Source: Rubrobacter xylanophilus DSM 9941
GTDB lineage: Bacteria > Actinomycetota > Rubrobacteria > Rubrobacterales > Rubrobacteraceae
Direction: 5' to 3'
DNA length: 64,000 nucleotides
Assembly: GCF_000014185.1 (NCBI RefSeq)
Contig: NC_008148.1
Coordinates: 496,001 to 560,000, forward strand
Part shown: positions 43,678-52,835 of the stretch, one piece after another
How the letters are laid out: each line of letters opens with the position of its first letter
Numbering within the stretch: position 1 is the stretch's first letter
Notes under the pieces: generated by a model
The model's database searches: none
Seen by the model: the letters and a program-made list of their open reading frames with translations, nothing else
What the model was told of the DNA's origin: nothing
Translations under genes and position numbers: made by a program

Positions 43678-44739
43678 GTGGTCAGTGCGATTTCCGGTAG
43701 CCGCATATTAGATGGCATAGACAAGGAGATACTAAACCTCATCCAGCGAGATCTCCCGCTGGAGCGGGAGCCGTTCGCCGCGGTGGGGAGGGAGGTGGGC
43801 GTCAGCGGGCAGGAGGTCATCCGCCGCATAGAGGCCCTCAAGAAGGGCCGGGTGGTGCGCCAGATCAGCGCCATCTTCGACACCCGGGTTCTGGGCTACG
43901 AGTCCAGCCTGGTCGCCGCCAGGATCCCCCCCGAGCGGCTCTCCGAGGGGGCGAAGGCCATAAACTCCCACCCCGGCGTCTCCCACAACTACGAGCGGGA
44001 CAACTACTTCAACCTCTGGTACACGCTGGCCGTGCCGCCGGACTCCCGGCTGGGGCTGGCGGGGACGGTGGAGGTGCTCCACCGCATAAGCGGCGCGGAG
44101 AGCACCCGGATCCTGCCCACCCTCAAGCTCTTCAAGATAGGCGTGACGCTGGACATGAAGGAGGGGGCCACCGCCCGCAAGGAGGCCCCGGCCTACGGCC
44201 ACGCCGACCGGGAGGGGGCCGACCGCAACATCACCGAGGAGGACAGGGACGCCATACGCATCCTGCAGGAGGACATCCCCCTGACCTCCCGCCCCTTCGA
44301 CCTGTGGGCCCGGCGGGTGGGGACCTCCTGGGAGGAGCTGCTGGAGCGCGCCGAGGATCTGCGGCGGCGCAAGATCATGCGCCGCTTCTCGGCGGTCCTC
44401 TACCACCGCAAGGCCGGCTTCCGGGCGAACGCCATGGGGGTCTGGAAGGTGCCCGCGGAGCGGGTGGACGAGGTGGGGACGATGTTCGCCCACTACCAGG
44501 CGGTCTCCCACTGCTACGAGCGCCCCACCTACGAGGACTGGCCGTACAACATCTTCTCCATGGTCCACGGCCGCTCGCGGGAGGAGTGCGAGGCGGTGCT
44601 GGACGCGATGGCGGCCGAGAGCGGCATCACCGAGCGGCTCTCGCTCTACTCCACGCGGGAGTACAAGAAGACCCGGGTCCGCTACTTCACGCCGGAGATG
44701 GAGGCCTGGGAGCGGCTCTACGCGGGCGTCCTCCGCTAG
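43678..44739 (+). CDS. siroheme decarboxylase, fused AhbA-AhbB (NirDL-like)
   Basis: 353 aa made of two Lrp/AsnC-like halves. First half (res 10-160): HTH-like LDGIDKEILNLIQRDLPLER and GVSHNYERDNYFNLWYTL, as in AhbA. Second half (res 180-353): RILQEDIPLTSRPFDLWAR and AVSHCYERPTYEDWPYNIF with SMVHGRS, as in AhbB, whose conserved His and Tyr lie in the active site. AhbA/B decarboxylate siroheme to didecarboxysiroheme in the alternative haem or haem d1 route; the halves are usually separate genes or NirDL. GTG start after GAGAAGGG. No AhbC/AhbD, nir or siroheme-synthase genes are adjacent. Often misannotated as an AsnC regulator. Confidence 0.85.
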   Translation: MVSAISGSRILDGIDKEILNLIQRDLPLEREPFAAVGREVGVSGQEVIRRIEALKKGRVVRQISAIFDTRVLGYESSLVAARIPPERLSEGAKAINSHPGVSHNYERDNYFNLWYTLAVPPDSRLGLAGTVEVLHRISGAESTRILPTLKLFKIGVTLDMKEGATARKEAPAYGHADREGADRNITEEDRDAIRILQEDIPLTSRPFDLWARRVGTSWEELLERAEDLRRRKIMRRFSAVLYHRKAGFRANAMGVWKVPAERVDEVGTMFAHYQAVSHCYERPTYEDWPYNIFSMVHGRSREECEAVLDAMAAESGITERLSLYSTREYKKTRVRYFTPEMEAWERLYAGVLR

Positions 44740-44751
44740 GCCCGGCGGGGC

Positions 44752-45486
44752 GTGGGCGTCCTCGTTGCCCTGGGGGCGGCGTTCGCCGCCGGGGCGGTCT
44801 CGGGGCTCACGGGCTTCGGGCTGGCGCTGGTGGGGGTGCCGCTCCTATTGTTCGTCTACGACCCGGCGACGGTGGTCGTGCTGATCATGGCCTTCTCCCT
44901 GCTCATAAACGCCGCCGTCGTGCAGGACTCCTGGCGGAAGGTAGACCGGCGGATGGCGGCCGCCCTCTCGCCCCCGGCGCTGGCCGGGGTGGCCGGGGGC
45001 ACCGAGGTGCTGCGGGTGGCGAGCCCCGAGCAGCTGCGGCTGGCCGTGGGGGTCCTGGTGGTCCTCTCCGCCCTACTGATGCTGCGGGACGTGCGGCTGC
45101 CGGGGACGGGGTCCCGGCTGGCCCCGGCGGTGGCGGGGCTGGTGAGCGGGGCGCTCTCCACCTCCGTCGGGCTGGCCGCCCCGCCCGTGGTGCTGCTGCT
45201 CGCCGCCCGCGGGCTGCCGAAGGCGGCCTTCCGGGCCACCAGCGCCCTCTTCTTCCTGGTGATGAGCGTCTTCGGCGCGGCGGCCCTCGCCGCCCGCGGC
45301 CTCATCCCGGAGGGGAGCCTCTCGCTCGCGGCCGCCCTCCTGCCGGCGGCGCTGGCGGGCAAGCTCGCCGGGACCGCGCTCGTCGGGCGCATCCCGGAGG
45401 GGGCCTTCCGCAGGATCACGCTGCTCCTCACCCTGGCCACCGGCGCCCTCGGCGCGGCCACCGCCCTCCTCGCGCTCCTGCGCTGA
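44752..45486 (+). CDS. TauE/SafE family sulfite/anion exporter-like membrane protein
   Basis: 244 aa with seven to eight membrane helices. GAVSGLTGFGLALVGVPLLL is the TauE/SafE N-terminal repeat and ALSTSVGLAAPPVVLLLA the second repeat. The family exports sulfite, sulfoacetate or similar anions. GTG 12 bases after the siroheme decarboxylase stop; siroheme is the cofactor of sulfite and nitrite reductases, so a sulfur link is conceivable but not shown. Confidence 0.82.
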   Translation: MGVLVALGAAFAAGAVSGLTGFGLALVGVPLLLFVYDPATVVVLIMAFSLLINAAVVQDSWRKVDRRMAAALSPPALAGVAGGTEVLRVASPEQLRLAVGVLVVLSALLMLRDVRLPGTGSRLAPAVAGLVSGALSTSVGLAAPPVVLLLAARGLPKAAFRATSALFFLVMSVFGAAALAARGLIPEGSLSLAAALLPAALAGKLAGTALVGRIPEGAFRRITLLLTLATGALGAATALLALLR

Positions 45487-45577
45487 GGGCTGTGATCCCG
45501 CGCACAACCCCTTCTGGAATCCCGGCGCGCGCCCGCTAGATTATGTAGCGCAGCGTTGCGTGAGGACTGCTGGCGGC

Positions 45578-45594
45578 GCGAAAGGGGGTTTCGC
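45578..45594 (+). promoter_or_regulatory. hairpin in the leader of the MFS gene
   Basis: GCGAAA-GGGGG-TTTCGC, six-base arms with a G5 loop, inside the 172-base stretch before the MFS ATG at 45659. TAGATT at 45537-45542 is a possible -10. Further down CGCCG-CC-CGGCG is followed by GGGTTTTT, a weak terminator-like element. The layout would fit an RNA-controlled leader, but a protein starting at GTG 45560 would also read through it. Confidence 0.3.
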
Positions 45595-45658
45595 CACGGC
45601 GGAAGAAGACGTTGGGCCGGGACGCCGCCCGGCGCGGGTTTTTCTGGGCTCCGGTTTC

Positions 45659-46912
45659 ATGCACGGGTTTCTGCGGGGGGCGCCTCTGGCGAGGCGCGAC
45701 CGCCTCTCTTTTCTCGTCCTGCTCGTCTCGCAGTTCGCCGCGACGACCGGCTTCATGTTCGTCATGCCCTTCATGCCGCTCTACGTGCAGCAGCTCGGGG
45801 TTGAGGACCCCGGGCGGGCGGCGGCCTGGGCGGGTCTCCTGAACACCGCCACCGCGGCGACCATGGCGCTCGCCGCCCCCCTGTGGGGCAGGCTCGCCGA
45901 CCGCTTCGGGCCCAAGCCCATGCTGCTGCGCGCCACCTTCGCGGGGGCGGCCGTGGTCGGGGTGATGGGGCTCGCGGCGAGCCCCTGGCACCTGCTCGGG
46001 CTGCGGCTGCTGCAGGGGACGCTCACCGGCACCGTCGCGGCGGCGACCCTCCTGGTCGCGGCGACCGCGCCCGCCGGGAGGGCCGGGCAGCGGCTCGGGA
46101 CGCTGCAGACCGTGATCTTCGCCGCGGCGGCCGCCGGGCCCTTTCTCGGGGGCGTGTTTGCGGACCTCGTCGGCATCCGGGCCTCCTTCGGGGTCACCTC
46201 CGGGCTTTTGGCGCTCTCGGCCGTCCTGATCCTCCTCGGCGTCGACGGGGCGCGCGCCCCGGCGGAGGGGGCGCCCCGGGCGCAGGAGGGCGCCGGGGGC
46301 GGGGTGCCCTGGCTCGGGCTGGTGCCGGTGCTCGCGGCGCTCTTCGTTGTCCAGGCCTCCAACACCGGGGTGGCCCCGGCCCTCCCCGGCTTCGTCGCCG
46401 GGCTGATGGAGGAGCCCTCCGGGGTCGCCAGCCTGGCCGGCCAGATCCTGGGCGCCGGGGCGCTGGCCGCGGCGCTCGGCTCGGCGGCGGGGGGCAGGCT
46501 CGCGGAGAGGCTGGGGGCGCGGACCGTGATCTTCTGCTCCCTCGTGCTCGGCGGGCTGGCCTTTCTGCCGCAGGCGGCCGTCTCGAGCGTGGCCGCGCTG
46601 TGGGTTTTGCGGGTGGCGGCGAGCTTCTTTATCGGGGCGGTGGTGCCGGTGGCGAACCTCGCGGTGCGCCAGGCCGTGCCCCCCGACAGGCAGGGGCGGG
46701 CCTTCGGGGTGGCCGCCTCGGTGACCTCCGTGGCCTTCGGCGTCGGCCCGCTGGGCGGCGGCCTTCTGGCCTCGGCGTTCGGGTTCGGGGCCGCCTTCCT
46801 GGTGCCGGGGGTGCTGCTTCTGGCCGCGGCGGGCGTGCTGCTGCTGGCGCCGCGCTCCCGGGCCCGCGCGGTCCGCATCCTGAAGGCGGCCGCGGCGCAC
46901 ATCATCCGCTAG
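45659..46912 (+). CDS. MFS efflux transporter (DHA1 type)
   Basis: 417 aa, twelve helices. Motif WGRLADRFGPKPMLLRATFA in loop 2-3 and GPFLGGVFADLVGIRASFG in helix 5 (motif C, GxxxGPxxGG-like) indicate a drug:H+ antiporter such as multidrug exporters. ATG 45659 gives the shortest cytosolic lead into helix 1; an in-frame GTG at 45560 would add 33 residues. Its end overlaps the convergent HAD gene by 11 bases. Confidence 0.83.
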   Translation: MHGFLRGAPLARRDRLSFLVLLVSQFAATTGFMFVMPFMPLYVQQLGVEDPGRAAAWAGLLNTATAATMALAAPLWGRLADRFGPKPMLLRATFAGAAVVGVMGLAASPWHLLGLRLLQGTLTGTVAAATLLVAATAPAGRAGQRLGTLQTVIFAAAAAGPFLGGVFADLVGIRASFGVTSGLLALSAVLILLGVDGARAPAEGAPRAQEGAGGGVPWLGLVPVLAALFVVQASNTGVAPALPGFVAGLMEEPSGVASLAGQILGAGALAAALGSAAGGRLAERLGARTVIFCSLVLGGLAFLPQAAVSSVAALWVLRVAASFFIGAVVPVANLAVRQAVPPDRQGRAFGVAASVTSVAFGVGPLGGGLLASAFGFGAAFLVPGVLLLAAAGVLLLAPRSRARAVRILKAAAAHIIR

Positions 46913-47639
46913 CCGCCGGGGCCCCGAGCCTTTCGGCCAGGTCCACAAAGTCCCCGGCGACCACGTCGAACGGCCCCTCCGGCGGCGGGGCGGTCCCCTC
47001 GGGGCCGAACTCCAGCGGGCGCGGCACGAAGGCCGTCCTGAGGCCCGCCCGCCGGGCGCCCAGCAGGTCGTCGGGGTGGGCGGCGACCATCATCACCTGC
47101 TTCGGGTCGAAGGAGAAGAGCCTGGGGAGCAGGAGGTAGGTGGCGGGGTCGGGCTTGTAGCGCCGGACCCACTCGGCCGAGAGGATCAGGTCCCACGGCA
47201 GCCCGGCCCGCCGGGCCATGTTGGTGAGCAGCGCCACGTTGCCGTTGGAGAGCGGGGCCACGATGTAGCGGCGCCTGAGGCGCCGCAGGCCCTCCAGGAC
47301 GTCCGGCCAGGGGTCGAGCCGGTGCCAGGCGCCGACCAGAAACTCCCTCTCCTCGGCGCCGAGCCCCGCCAGCCCGAACCTGGGGAGCAGCCCCTCCAGG
47401 GAGGCCCGGTGCAGGCCGTCCAGGTTCGTCCAGGGGAGCTCGCCGCGCATCACCCGCTCCATCGAGGGCCGGTACTCGGCCCGCCAGGCGTCGGCGAGGG
47501 CGGCCCAGTCCACGCCCTCCGGCGCGGGGCTCCCGCGGCGCTGCTCCAGCTCCCGGCCGGCCCGTATGATGCCGCCCCTCCAGTCCACCGTGGTGCCGAA
47601 CACGTCGAAGAGCAGGGCCTTTGTCTCCGCCGGGGCCAC
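46902..47639 (-). CDS. haloacid dehalogenase type II-like hydrolase
   Basis: 245 aa HAD hydrolase. Nucleophile motif LLFDVFGTTVDWRGGI, motif II PLSNGNVALLTNMA, motif III Lys in RRYKPDPATYLLLP and motif IV MMVAAHPDDLLGARRAG match L-2-haloacid dehalogenase-like proteins. Real substrate may be a phosphate ester. Overlaps the convergent MFS gene by 11 bases; divergent from ybaB. Confidence 0.87.
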   Translation of the reverse strand: MAPAETKALLFDVFGTTVDWRGGIIRAGRELEQRRGSPAPEGVDWAALADAWRAEYRPSMERVMRGELPWTNLDGLHRASLEGLLPRFGLAGLGAEEREFLVGAWHRLDPWPDVLEGLRRLRRRYIVAPLSNGNVALLTNMARRAGLPWDLILSAEWVRRYKPDPATYLLLPRLFSFDPKQVMMVAAHPDDLLGARRAGLRTAFVPRPLEFGPEGTAPPPEGPFDVVAGDFVDLAERLGAPAASG

Positions 47640-47692
47640 GCGCGCCTCCTCCCGTCGTCCCCGCCGGGGCGGGGAGCCGCCAGAACATCATA

Positions 47693-47698
47693 TAGAAT
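47693..47698 (+). promoter_or_regulatory. -10 element of the ybaB-recR run
   Basis: TAGAAT 37 bases before the TTG of the YbaB gene; CGAGGAGAGG serves as ribosome site. The upstream region (47640-47692) otherwise shows only the HAD gene start. Confidence 0.5.
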
Positions 47699-47734
47699 AA
47701 CCTGGCTGGTGCAGACGGACCCCGAGGAGAGGCC

Positions 47735-48067
47735 TTGGCAGGACGCAGGAACATCAACAAGATGATGAAGCAGGTCCAGCAGATGCAGCAGGAGATGCAG
47801 CGGGCCCAGGAGGAGCTGGCGCGCGAGACCGTCACCGCCTCCGCGGGGGGCGGGGCGGTCAAAGTCACCATGACCGGGGGGCTCGAGCTGACCTCCATCG
47901 AGATAGACCCCGGGGTGCTGGACCCCGAGGACGTGGAGATGCTGCAGGACATGGTGCAGGCCGCCGTCAACGAGGCCATAAACAGCGCCCAGGAGCTGGC
48001 CTCCAGGAAGCTCGGCGGGGTCACCGGGGGGCTCGGGGACCTCGGGCTGAACCTCCCCGGCCTCTAG
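47735..48067 (+). CDS. YbaB/EbfC family nucleoid-associated protein
   Basis: 110 aa DNA-binding protein that usually sits next to recR. NINKMMKQVQQMQQEMQRAQ starts a long helix, VTASAGGGAVKVTMTGGLEL the central sheet, and a Gly-rich tail ends the protein. TTG start with GAGGAGAGG. Unlike many bacteria, dnaX is not upstream; a HAD gene on the other strand takes its place. RecR follows after 13 bases. Confidence 0.93.
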   Translation: MAGRRNINKMMKQVQQMQQEMQRAQEELARETVTASAGGGAVKVTMTGGLELTSIEIDPGVLDPEDVEMLQDMVQAAVNEAINSAQELASRKLGGVTGGLGDLGLNLPGL

Positions 48068-48080
48068 CGGAGGGGTCTTC

Positions 48081-48680
48081 TTGGCGACCTACGCGCGGTC
48101 CGTAGAGCGCCTCATCGCCGAGCTCTCCAGGCTCCCCACCATCGGGCCCCGCAGCGCCCAGCGGATAGCCTTCCACATCATCCGCACCAGAAAGGAGGAG
48201 GCGCTGGCGCTGGCCGAGGCGCTGCGGGAGGTCAAGGAGCGGATACGCCCCTGCCGACGCTGCTTCAACCTCACCGAGGGGGAGGAGTGCGACATCTGCC
48301 GGGACCCGCGGCGGGACCGGAGCGTGATCTGCGTGGTGGAGGACCCCTACGACATCGGGCCCATAGAGCGCACCGGGGAGTACCGGGGGCTCTACCACGT
48401 GCTCGGGGGGGCGCTCTCCCCCCTCGACGGGGTGGAGCCGGAGGACCTGCGCATAGCCGAGCTGGTGGAGCGGGTCAGGAGCGAGGGGACCCGGGAGCTG
48501 ATCCTGGCCACCAACCCCAACACCACCGGGGAGGCCACGGCGATGTTCATCGCGCAGGAGGTACGGGAGCTCCCGGTGCGGGTGACGGCGCTGGCGAGCG
48601 GGCTGCCGGTGGGGGGCGACCTGGAGTACGCCGATGAGGTCACCCTGGGCCGGGCCTTCGCCGGGCGGCGTGAGCTCTAG
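48081..48680 (+). CDS. recR: recombination mediator RecR
   Basis: 199 aa RecR, which loads RecA at gaps with RecF/RecO. SRLPTIGPRSAQRIAFHI is the helix-hairpin-helix, CRRCFNLTEGEECDIC the zinc finger, and ICVVEDPYDIGPIERTGEY the Toprim motif. TTG start preceded by GGAGGGG. Overlaps the following helicase start by 11 bases, so YbaB, RecR and the helicase form one repair operon. Confidence 0.95.
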   Translation: MATYARSVERLIAELSRLPTIGPRSAQRIAFHIIRTRKEEALALAEALREVKERIRPCRRCFNLTEGEECDICRDPRRDRSVICVVEDPYDIGPIERTGEYRGLYHVLGGALSPLDGVEPEDLRIAELVERVRSEGTRELILATNPNTTGEATAMFIAQEVRELPVRVTALASGLPVGGDLEYADEVTLGRAFAGRREL

Positions 48681-50937
48681 GGGCGCGGGCCTCCTCGCCC
48701 CGGAGGGGCTCGGCCGGGTGGTGGCGAGCCTCGGGCCCCGCCCCGCGAGCCTCGTCGAGCCGCCCGGCGACCTCCACCCCGCCCTGCGCGAGGCGCTCCG
48801 GCGGGGCGGCATGGCCCGCCTGTACTCCCACCAGCGGGAGGCCTACGAGCGGCTGCGCTGCGGGGAGAACGTGGTGGTCGCCACCGCCACCGCGAGCGGG
48901 AAGTCCCTCTGCTACAAGCTCTTCGCCTTCCAGGGCGTCCTGGAGGAGCCCCGCAGCCGGGCGCTGTTCCTCTACCCCACGAAGGCGCTCGCCCAGGACC
49001 AGCTCGGCAAGATCCGGGCCTTCGGGCTGCGCGGCGTCCGACCGGCCACCTACGACGGGGACACCCCCCAGCCCCTGCGGGCGGACATCCGGCGGCGGGC
49101 CAACGTCGTGCTCACCAACCCGGACATGCTGAGCGTGGGCATCCTCCCCAACCACGACGCCTGGGGGCCCTTTCTGCGGGGGCTGCGGGTGGTGGCGGTG
49201 GACGAGGCGCACGTGCTGCGCGGGGTCTTCGGCTCGCACGTGGCGGCGGTCCTGCGGCGGCTGCGGCGGTTGGCGCGGCTGCACGGCGGCGACCCCCGCT
49301 TCGTCCTCACCAGCGCCACCATCGCCAACCCCCAGGAGCTCGCCGAGACCCTCACCGGGCTCCCCTTCTCCCCGGTGGAGCGGGACGGGGCGCCCTCCGG
49401 GGAGCGCCGGGTCGTCTTCCGCAACCCCCCGCTGCTGGACCGGGAGCGCGGCGAGCGGCGGAGCCTGCTCACCGAGGGGGCGCTGGTCTTCGCCGCGCTC
49501 GTCTCGCAGGGGGTAAGGACCATAGCCTTCGCCCGCACCCGCCGGGCGGCCGAGCTCATCTACCGCTACGCCGCCGACCGGCTCGGCCCCGAGGGGGCGC
49601 GCAGGATCTCGCCCTACCGCGCCGGGTACACCCCGGGGGAGCGCCGGGAGATAGAGGGGCGCCTGTTCCGCGGCGAGCTGCTCGGGGTGGTCTCCACCAA
49701 CGCCCTGGAGCTGGGGGTGGACGTGGGGTCGCTGGACGCCGCGATCTGCTGCGGGTACCCGGGCAGCGTGGCCTCCGTCTGGCAGCAGTGGGGGCGGGCC
49801 GGGCGCGGGGAGGGGGCCTCCCTCGCCGTCTACATCCCCGGGCGGGACGCGCTGGACCAGTTCCTCTACGAGAACCCGCAGCGGATCCTGGGGCGGCGGG
49901 TGGAGGCCGCCCGCCTCACGCTGGATAACCCCTACATCCTCGCCCCGCACCTGCTCGCGGCGGCCCGCGAGGCCCCTCTGGAGCCCGAAGACGAGGAGTT
50001 CTTCGGGCCGCAGTACGGGCGGGTGGCCGGGGAGCTGGAGGAGGCCGGGGCGCTGCTCCGGAGCGGCGGGCGGCTGGTGTACGCCGGGGTGGGCAGCCCG
50101 GCGCGCGGGATCTCGCTGCGCTCCGCCTCCTCGGAGACGGTCGTGATCGCCGACGGGGAGGGGGAGCTGGTGGGGACCGCCGAGGCCGCCCGCGCCCCCT
50201 CCGAGCTCCACCCGGGGGCGGTGTATTTGCACCGCGGGGCGGCCTACGAGGTGGAGCGTCTGGACCTCGCGGCCCGCCGGGCGCTCGTCCGCCGGGTCCC
50301 CGACCGCTTCTACACCCGGCCGCGGGTGGAGACGGACGTGGAGATCCTGGAGGAGCTGGAGAGGCGGCCGCTCTCGGGCGGGGCTCTCCTCCACCGGGGC
50401 CGGGTGAGGACCACCGACGCCGTGACCCATTACAAGAAGGTCCGGGTCGCCGACGACCGGGAGGTGGGGGTGTTCCCGCTGGACCTGCCGGAGGTCTCGC
50501 TCGAGACGCAGGCCCTCTGGGTCACGCTGCCCCCTCCCCCGCCGGAGGGCCGCCCGAGCTTCGAGGGCTTCGGCGGCGCCCTGCACGCCGCCGAGCACGG
50601 CCTAATCGGGCTTCTGCCCCTCTTTGCCATGTGCGACCGGGCGGACATCGGCGGGCTCTCCACCCCGGTCCACCGCCAGACGGGCCGGCCCACGATCTTC
50701 GTCTACGACGGCTACCCGGGCGGGGTCGGTATAGCGCACCGCGGCTTCGACGCCTTCCCCTCCCTGGCCCGCGACGCCCTGGGCGCCATCGTGCGCTGCC
50801 CGTGCGAGCGGGGGTGCCCGGGCTGCGTCCAGTCCCCGAAGTGCGGCAACTGGAACGAGCCGCTGAGCAAGGAGGGGGCGGTATGGCTGCTGCGCTTCGT
50901 GCTCGGGCAGGTGGACCGGCACCCGGCCCTCTCGTGA
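48670..50937 (+). CDS. MrfA-type DEAH helicase with DUF1998
   Basis: 755 aa superfamily 2 helicase. Walker A ATATASGKSLCYKLFAF, VDEAHVLRG (DEAH-box), TSATIANPQELAETL (motif III), STNALELGVDVGSLDAAI and QQWGRAGRG (motifs V, VI). C-terminal DUF1998/MZB region ends with CPCERGCPGCVQSPKCGN, the four-Cys metal site of B. subtilis MrfA, which works in mitomycin/crosslink repair with the nuclease MrfB. No MrfB neighbour is seen. GTG at 48670 inside the recR end. Confidence 0.9.
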   Translation: MSSRGAGLLAPEGLGRVVASLGPRPASLVEPPGDLHPALREALRRGGMARLYSHQREAYERLRCGENVVVATATASGKSLCYKLFAFQGVLEEPRSRALFLYPTKALAQDQLGKIRAFGLRGVRPATYDGDTPQPLRADIRRRANVVLTNPDMLSVGILPNHDAWGPFLRGLRVVAVDEAHVLRGVFGSHVAAVLRRLRRLARLHGGDPRFVLTSATIANPQELAETLTGLPFSPVERDGAPSGERRVVFRNPPLLDRERGERRSLLTEGALVFAALVSQGVRTIAFARTRRAAELIYRYAADRLGPEGARRISPYRAGYTPGERREIEGRLFRGELLGVVSTNALELGVDVGSLDAAICCGYPGSVASVWQQWGRAGRGEGASLAVYIPGRDALDQFLYENPQRILGRRVEAARLTLDNPYILAPHLLAAAREAPLEPEDEEFFGPQYGRVAGELEEAGALLRSGGRLVYAGVGSPARGISLRSASSETVVIADGEGELVGTAEAARAPSELHPGAVYLHRGAAYEVERLDLAARRALVRRVPDRFYTRPRVETDVEILEELERRPLSGGALLHRGRVRTTDAVTHYKKVRVADDREVGVFPLDLPEVSLETQALWVTLPPPPPEGRPSFEGFGGALHAAEHGLIGLLPLFAMCDRADIGGLSTPVHRQTGRPTIFVYDGYPGGVGIAHRGFDAFPSLARDALGAIVRCPCERGCPGCVQSPKCGNWNEPLSKEGAVWLLRFVLGQVDRHPALS

Positions 50938-51398
50938 GCGGCGCCCCCTACATCTCGGTCGTGGGCTCGGGGCGGGCCTCCGGGGAGCTCTACGAGCTCG
51001 CGCGCGAGGTGGGGCGCCTGGTGGCCGGGCGCGGCGCGGTGGTGGTGTGCGGGGGGCTCGGCGGGGTGATGGAGGCCGCCGCCCGGGGGGCGAGGGAGGC
51101 CGGGGGCGTGGCCATAGGGGTGCTCCCCGGCGAGGACCGCAGGGGGGCCAACCGCTACCTCACCTACGCGGTGGCCACCGGGGCCGGGCAGGCGCGGAAC
51201 CTGGCGGTCGTCTGCTCGGGGGACGCGGTGATCGCCGTGGGCGGGGAGTACGGGACGCTCTCCGAGATAGGGCTCGCCCGCAAGGTGGGGCGTCCGGTGG
51301 TGGTGCTGCGGGGCTGGGAGCTCGGCCCCCACGTCGCGGTCGCCGCCACCCCGCGCGAGGCGGTGGAGAGGGCCTTCGGTATGATCGGGGCGTTGTAG
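50934..51398 (+). CDS. LOG-like (TIGR00725) Rossmann protein
   Basis: 154 aa. VVGSGRASGELYELAREVGR and VVCGGLGGVMEAAARGAREA start the fold; AVGGEYGTLSEIGLAR replaces the PGGxGTxxE motif of cytokinin-releasing LOG phosphoribohydrolases. TIGR00725 proteins are proposed nucleotide-binding relatives; activity is not established. GTG overlaps the helicase stop (GTGA). Confidence 0.8.
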   Translation: MSGAPYISVVGSGRASGELYELAREVGRLVAGRGAVVVCGGLGGVMEAAARGAREAGGVAIGVLPGEDRRGANRYLTYAVATGAGQARNLAVVCSGDAVIAVGGEYGTLSEIGLARKVGRPVVVLRGWELGPHVAVAATPREAVERAFGMIGAL

Positions 51399-51427
51399 GC
51401 CAGAGGCGTTTTAGGAGGGAGGGCCGG

Positions 51428-52129
<702 letters not shown>

Positions 52130-52164
52130 GGCGCGAGAGGGCGACGAGCGGCCCCGGGGCGGGT

Positions 52165-52222
52165 TAGAATCTGCGGCATGGTCCGCACGGAGCCAGCGCG
52201 GGCCGGTGGGGCCGGTGCCTGA
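52165..52222 (+). promoter_or_regulatory. -10 element and possible leaderless 14-codon ORF before the DedA gene
   Basis: TAGAAT (52165-52170) is followed by an ATG at 52178, right where transcription should begin. That ATG opens a 14-codon frame (MVRTEPARAGGAGA) ending TGA at 52220-52222, past the GTG starts of the DedA gene at 52206 and 52215 in another frame. It could be a leaderless leader peptide that couples translation into a gene lacking a Shine-Dalgarno site. Confidence 0.4.
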
Positions 52223-52835
52223 CCTCGCCGGCTGGGCGGCGGAGGTGATCCGCTCCCTCGGCTACGCCGGGGTGATCCTGATCATGCTCGCCGAGAACCT
52301 CTTCCCGCCCATCCCCTCGGAGGTGGTCCTGCCCTTCGTGGGCTTTATGGTCTCGCGGGGGCATTTGGCCTTCGTGCCCGCGCTCCTGACCGCGACCCTC
52401 GGCTCGCTGGCGGGGGCCTACGCGCTCTACGCCCTGGGGCGCTGGGGCGGCCGGCCCCTCATCCTGCGCTACAGCTGGCTGCTGCGGGTCAGCAAGGAGG
52501 ATCTGGACCGCGCCGACCACTGGTTCGACCGCTACGGCGGCTGGATCGTGTTCTTCGGCCGGATGGTCCCGGGGGTCAGGAGCATCGTCTCCATCCCGGC
52601 GGGCCTCTCGGAGATGCCCCTCGGGCGCTTTACCCTGCTGACCGCGGCGGGCTCGGCGCTCTGGAACACGGCCCTGATCTCCGCGGGCTTCTTCTTCGGG
52701 GAGAACTGGCGGCGGGTGGCCGGGTTCGCGGACTCGGCCTCGCCGGTGCTGCTGGCCGCCGCGGCGGCCGCGCTGGCCGGCTGGTGGCTGCTGTGGAGGG
52801 CGCGGCGCAGGAAGGGAAGGGGGGCTGCGGGGTGA
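52206..52835 (+). CDS. DedA family (VTT domain) membrane protein
   Basis: 209 aa. NLFPPIPSEVVLPFVGFMVS and VFFGRMVPGVRSIVSIPAG (conserved Gly/Arg of the DedA motif) define the family; four to six membrane helices. DedA proteins are half of lipid scramblase/undecaprenyl-phosphate transport systems and affect envelope and pH tolerance. GTG at 52206 or 52215; neither has a ribosome site. GTGA overlap with the next gene. Confidence 0.85.
   Translation: MGPVPDLAGWAAEVIRSLGYAGVILIMLAENLFPPIPSEVVLPFVGFMVSRGHLAFVPALLTATLGSLAGAYALYALGRWGGRPLILRYSWLLRVSKEDLDRADHWFDRYGGWIVFFGRMVPGVRSIVSIPAGLSEMPLGRFTLLTAAGSALWNTALISAGFFFGENWRRVAGFADSASPVLLAAAAAALAGWWLLWRARRRKGRGAAG

Noticed and set aside
43678-44739. 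Annotation as an Lrp/AsnC transcription regulator
   Set aside because: Helix-turn-helix-like ends are shared with siroheme decarboxylases; the SHNYER and SHCYERP-DWPYN segments fit AhbA and AhbB instead.
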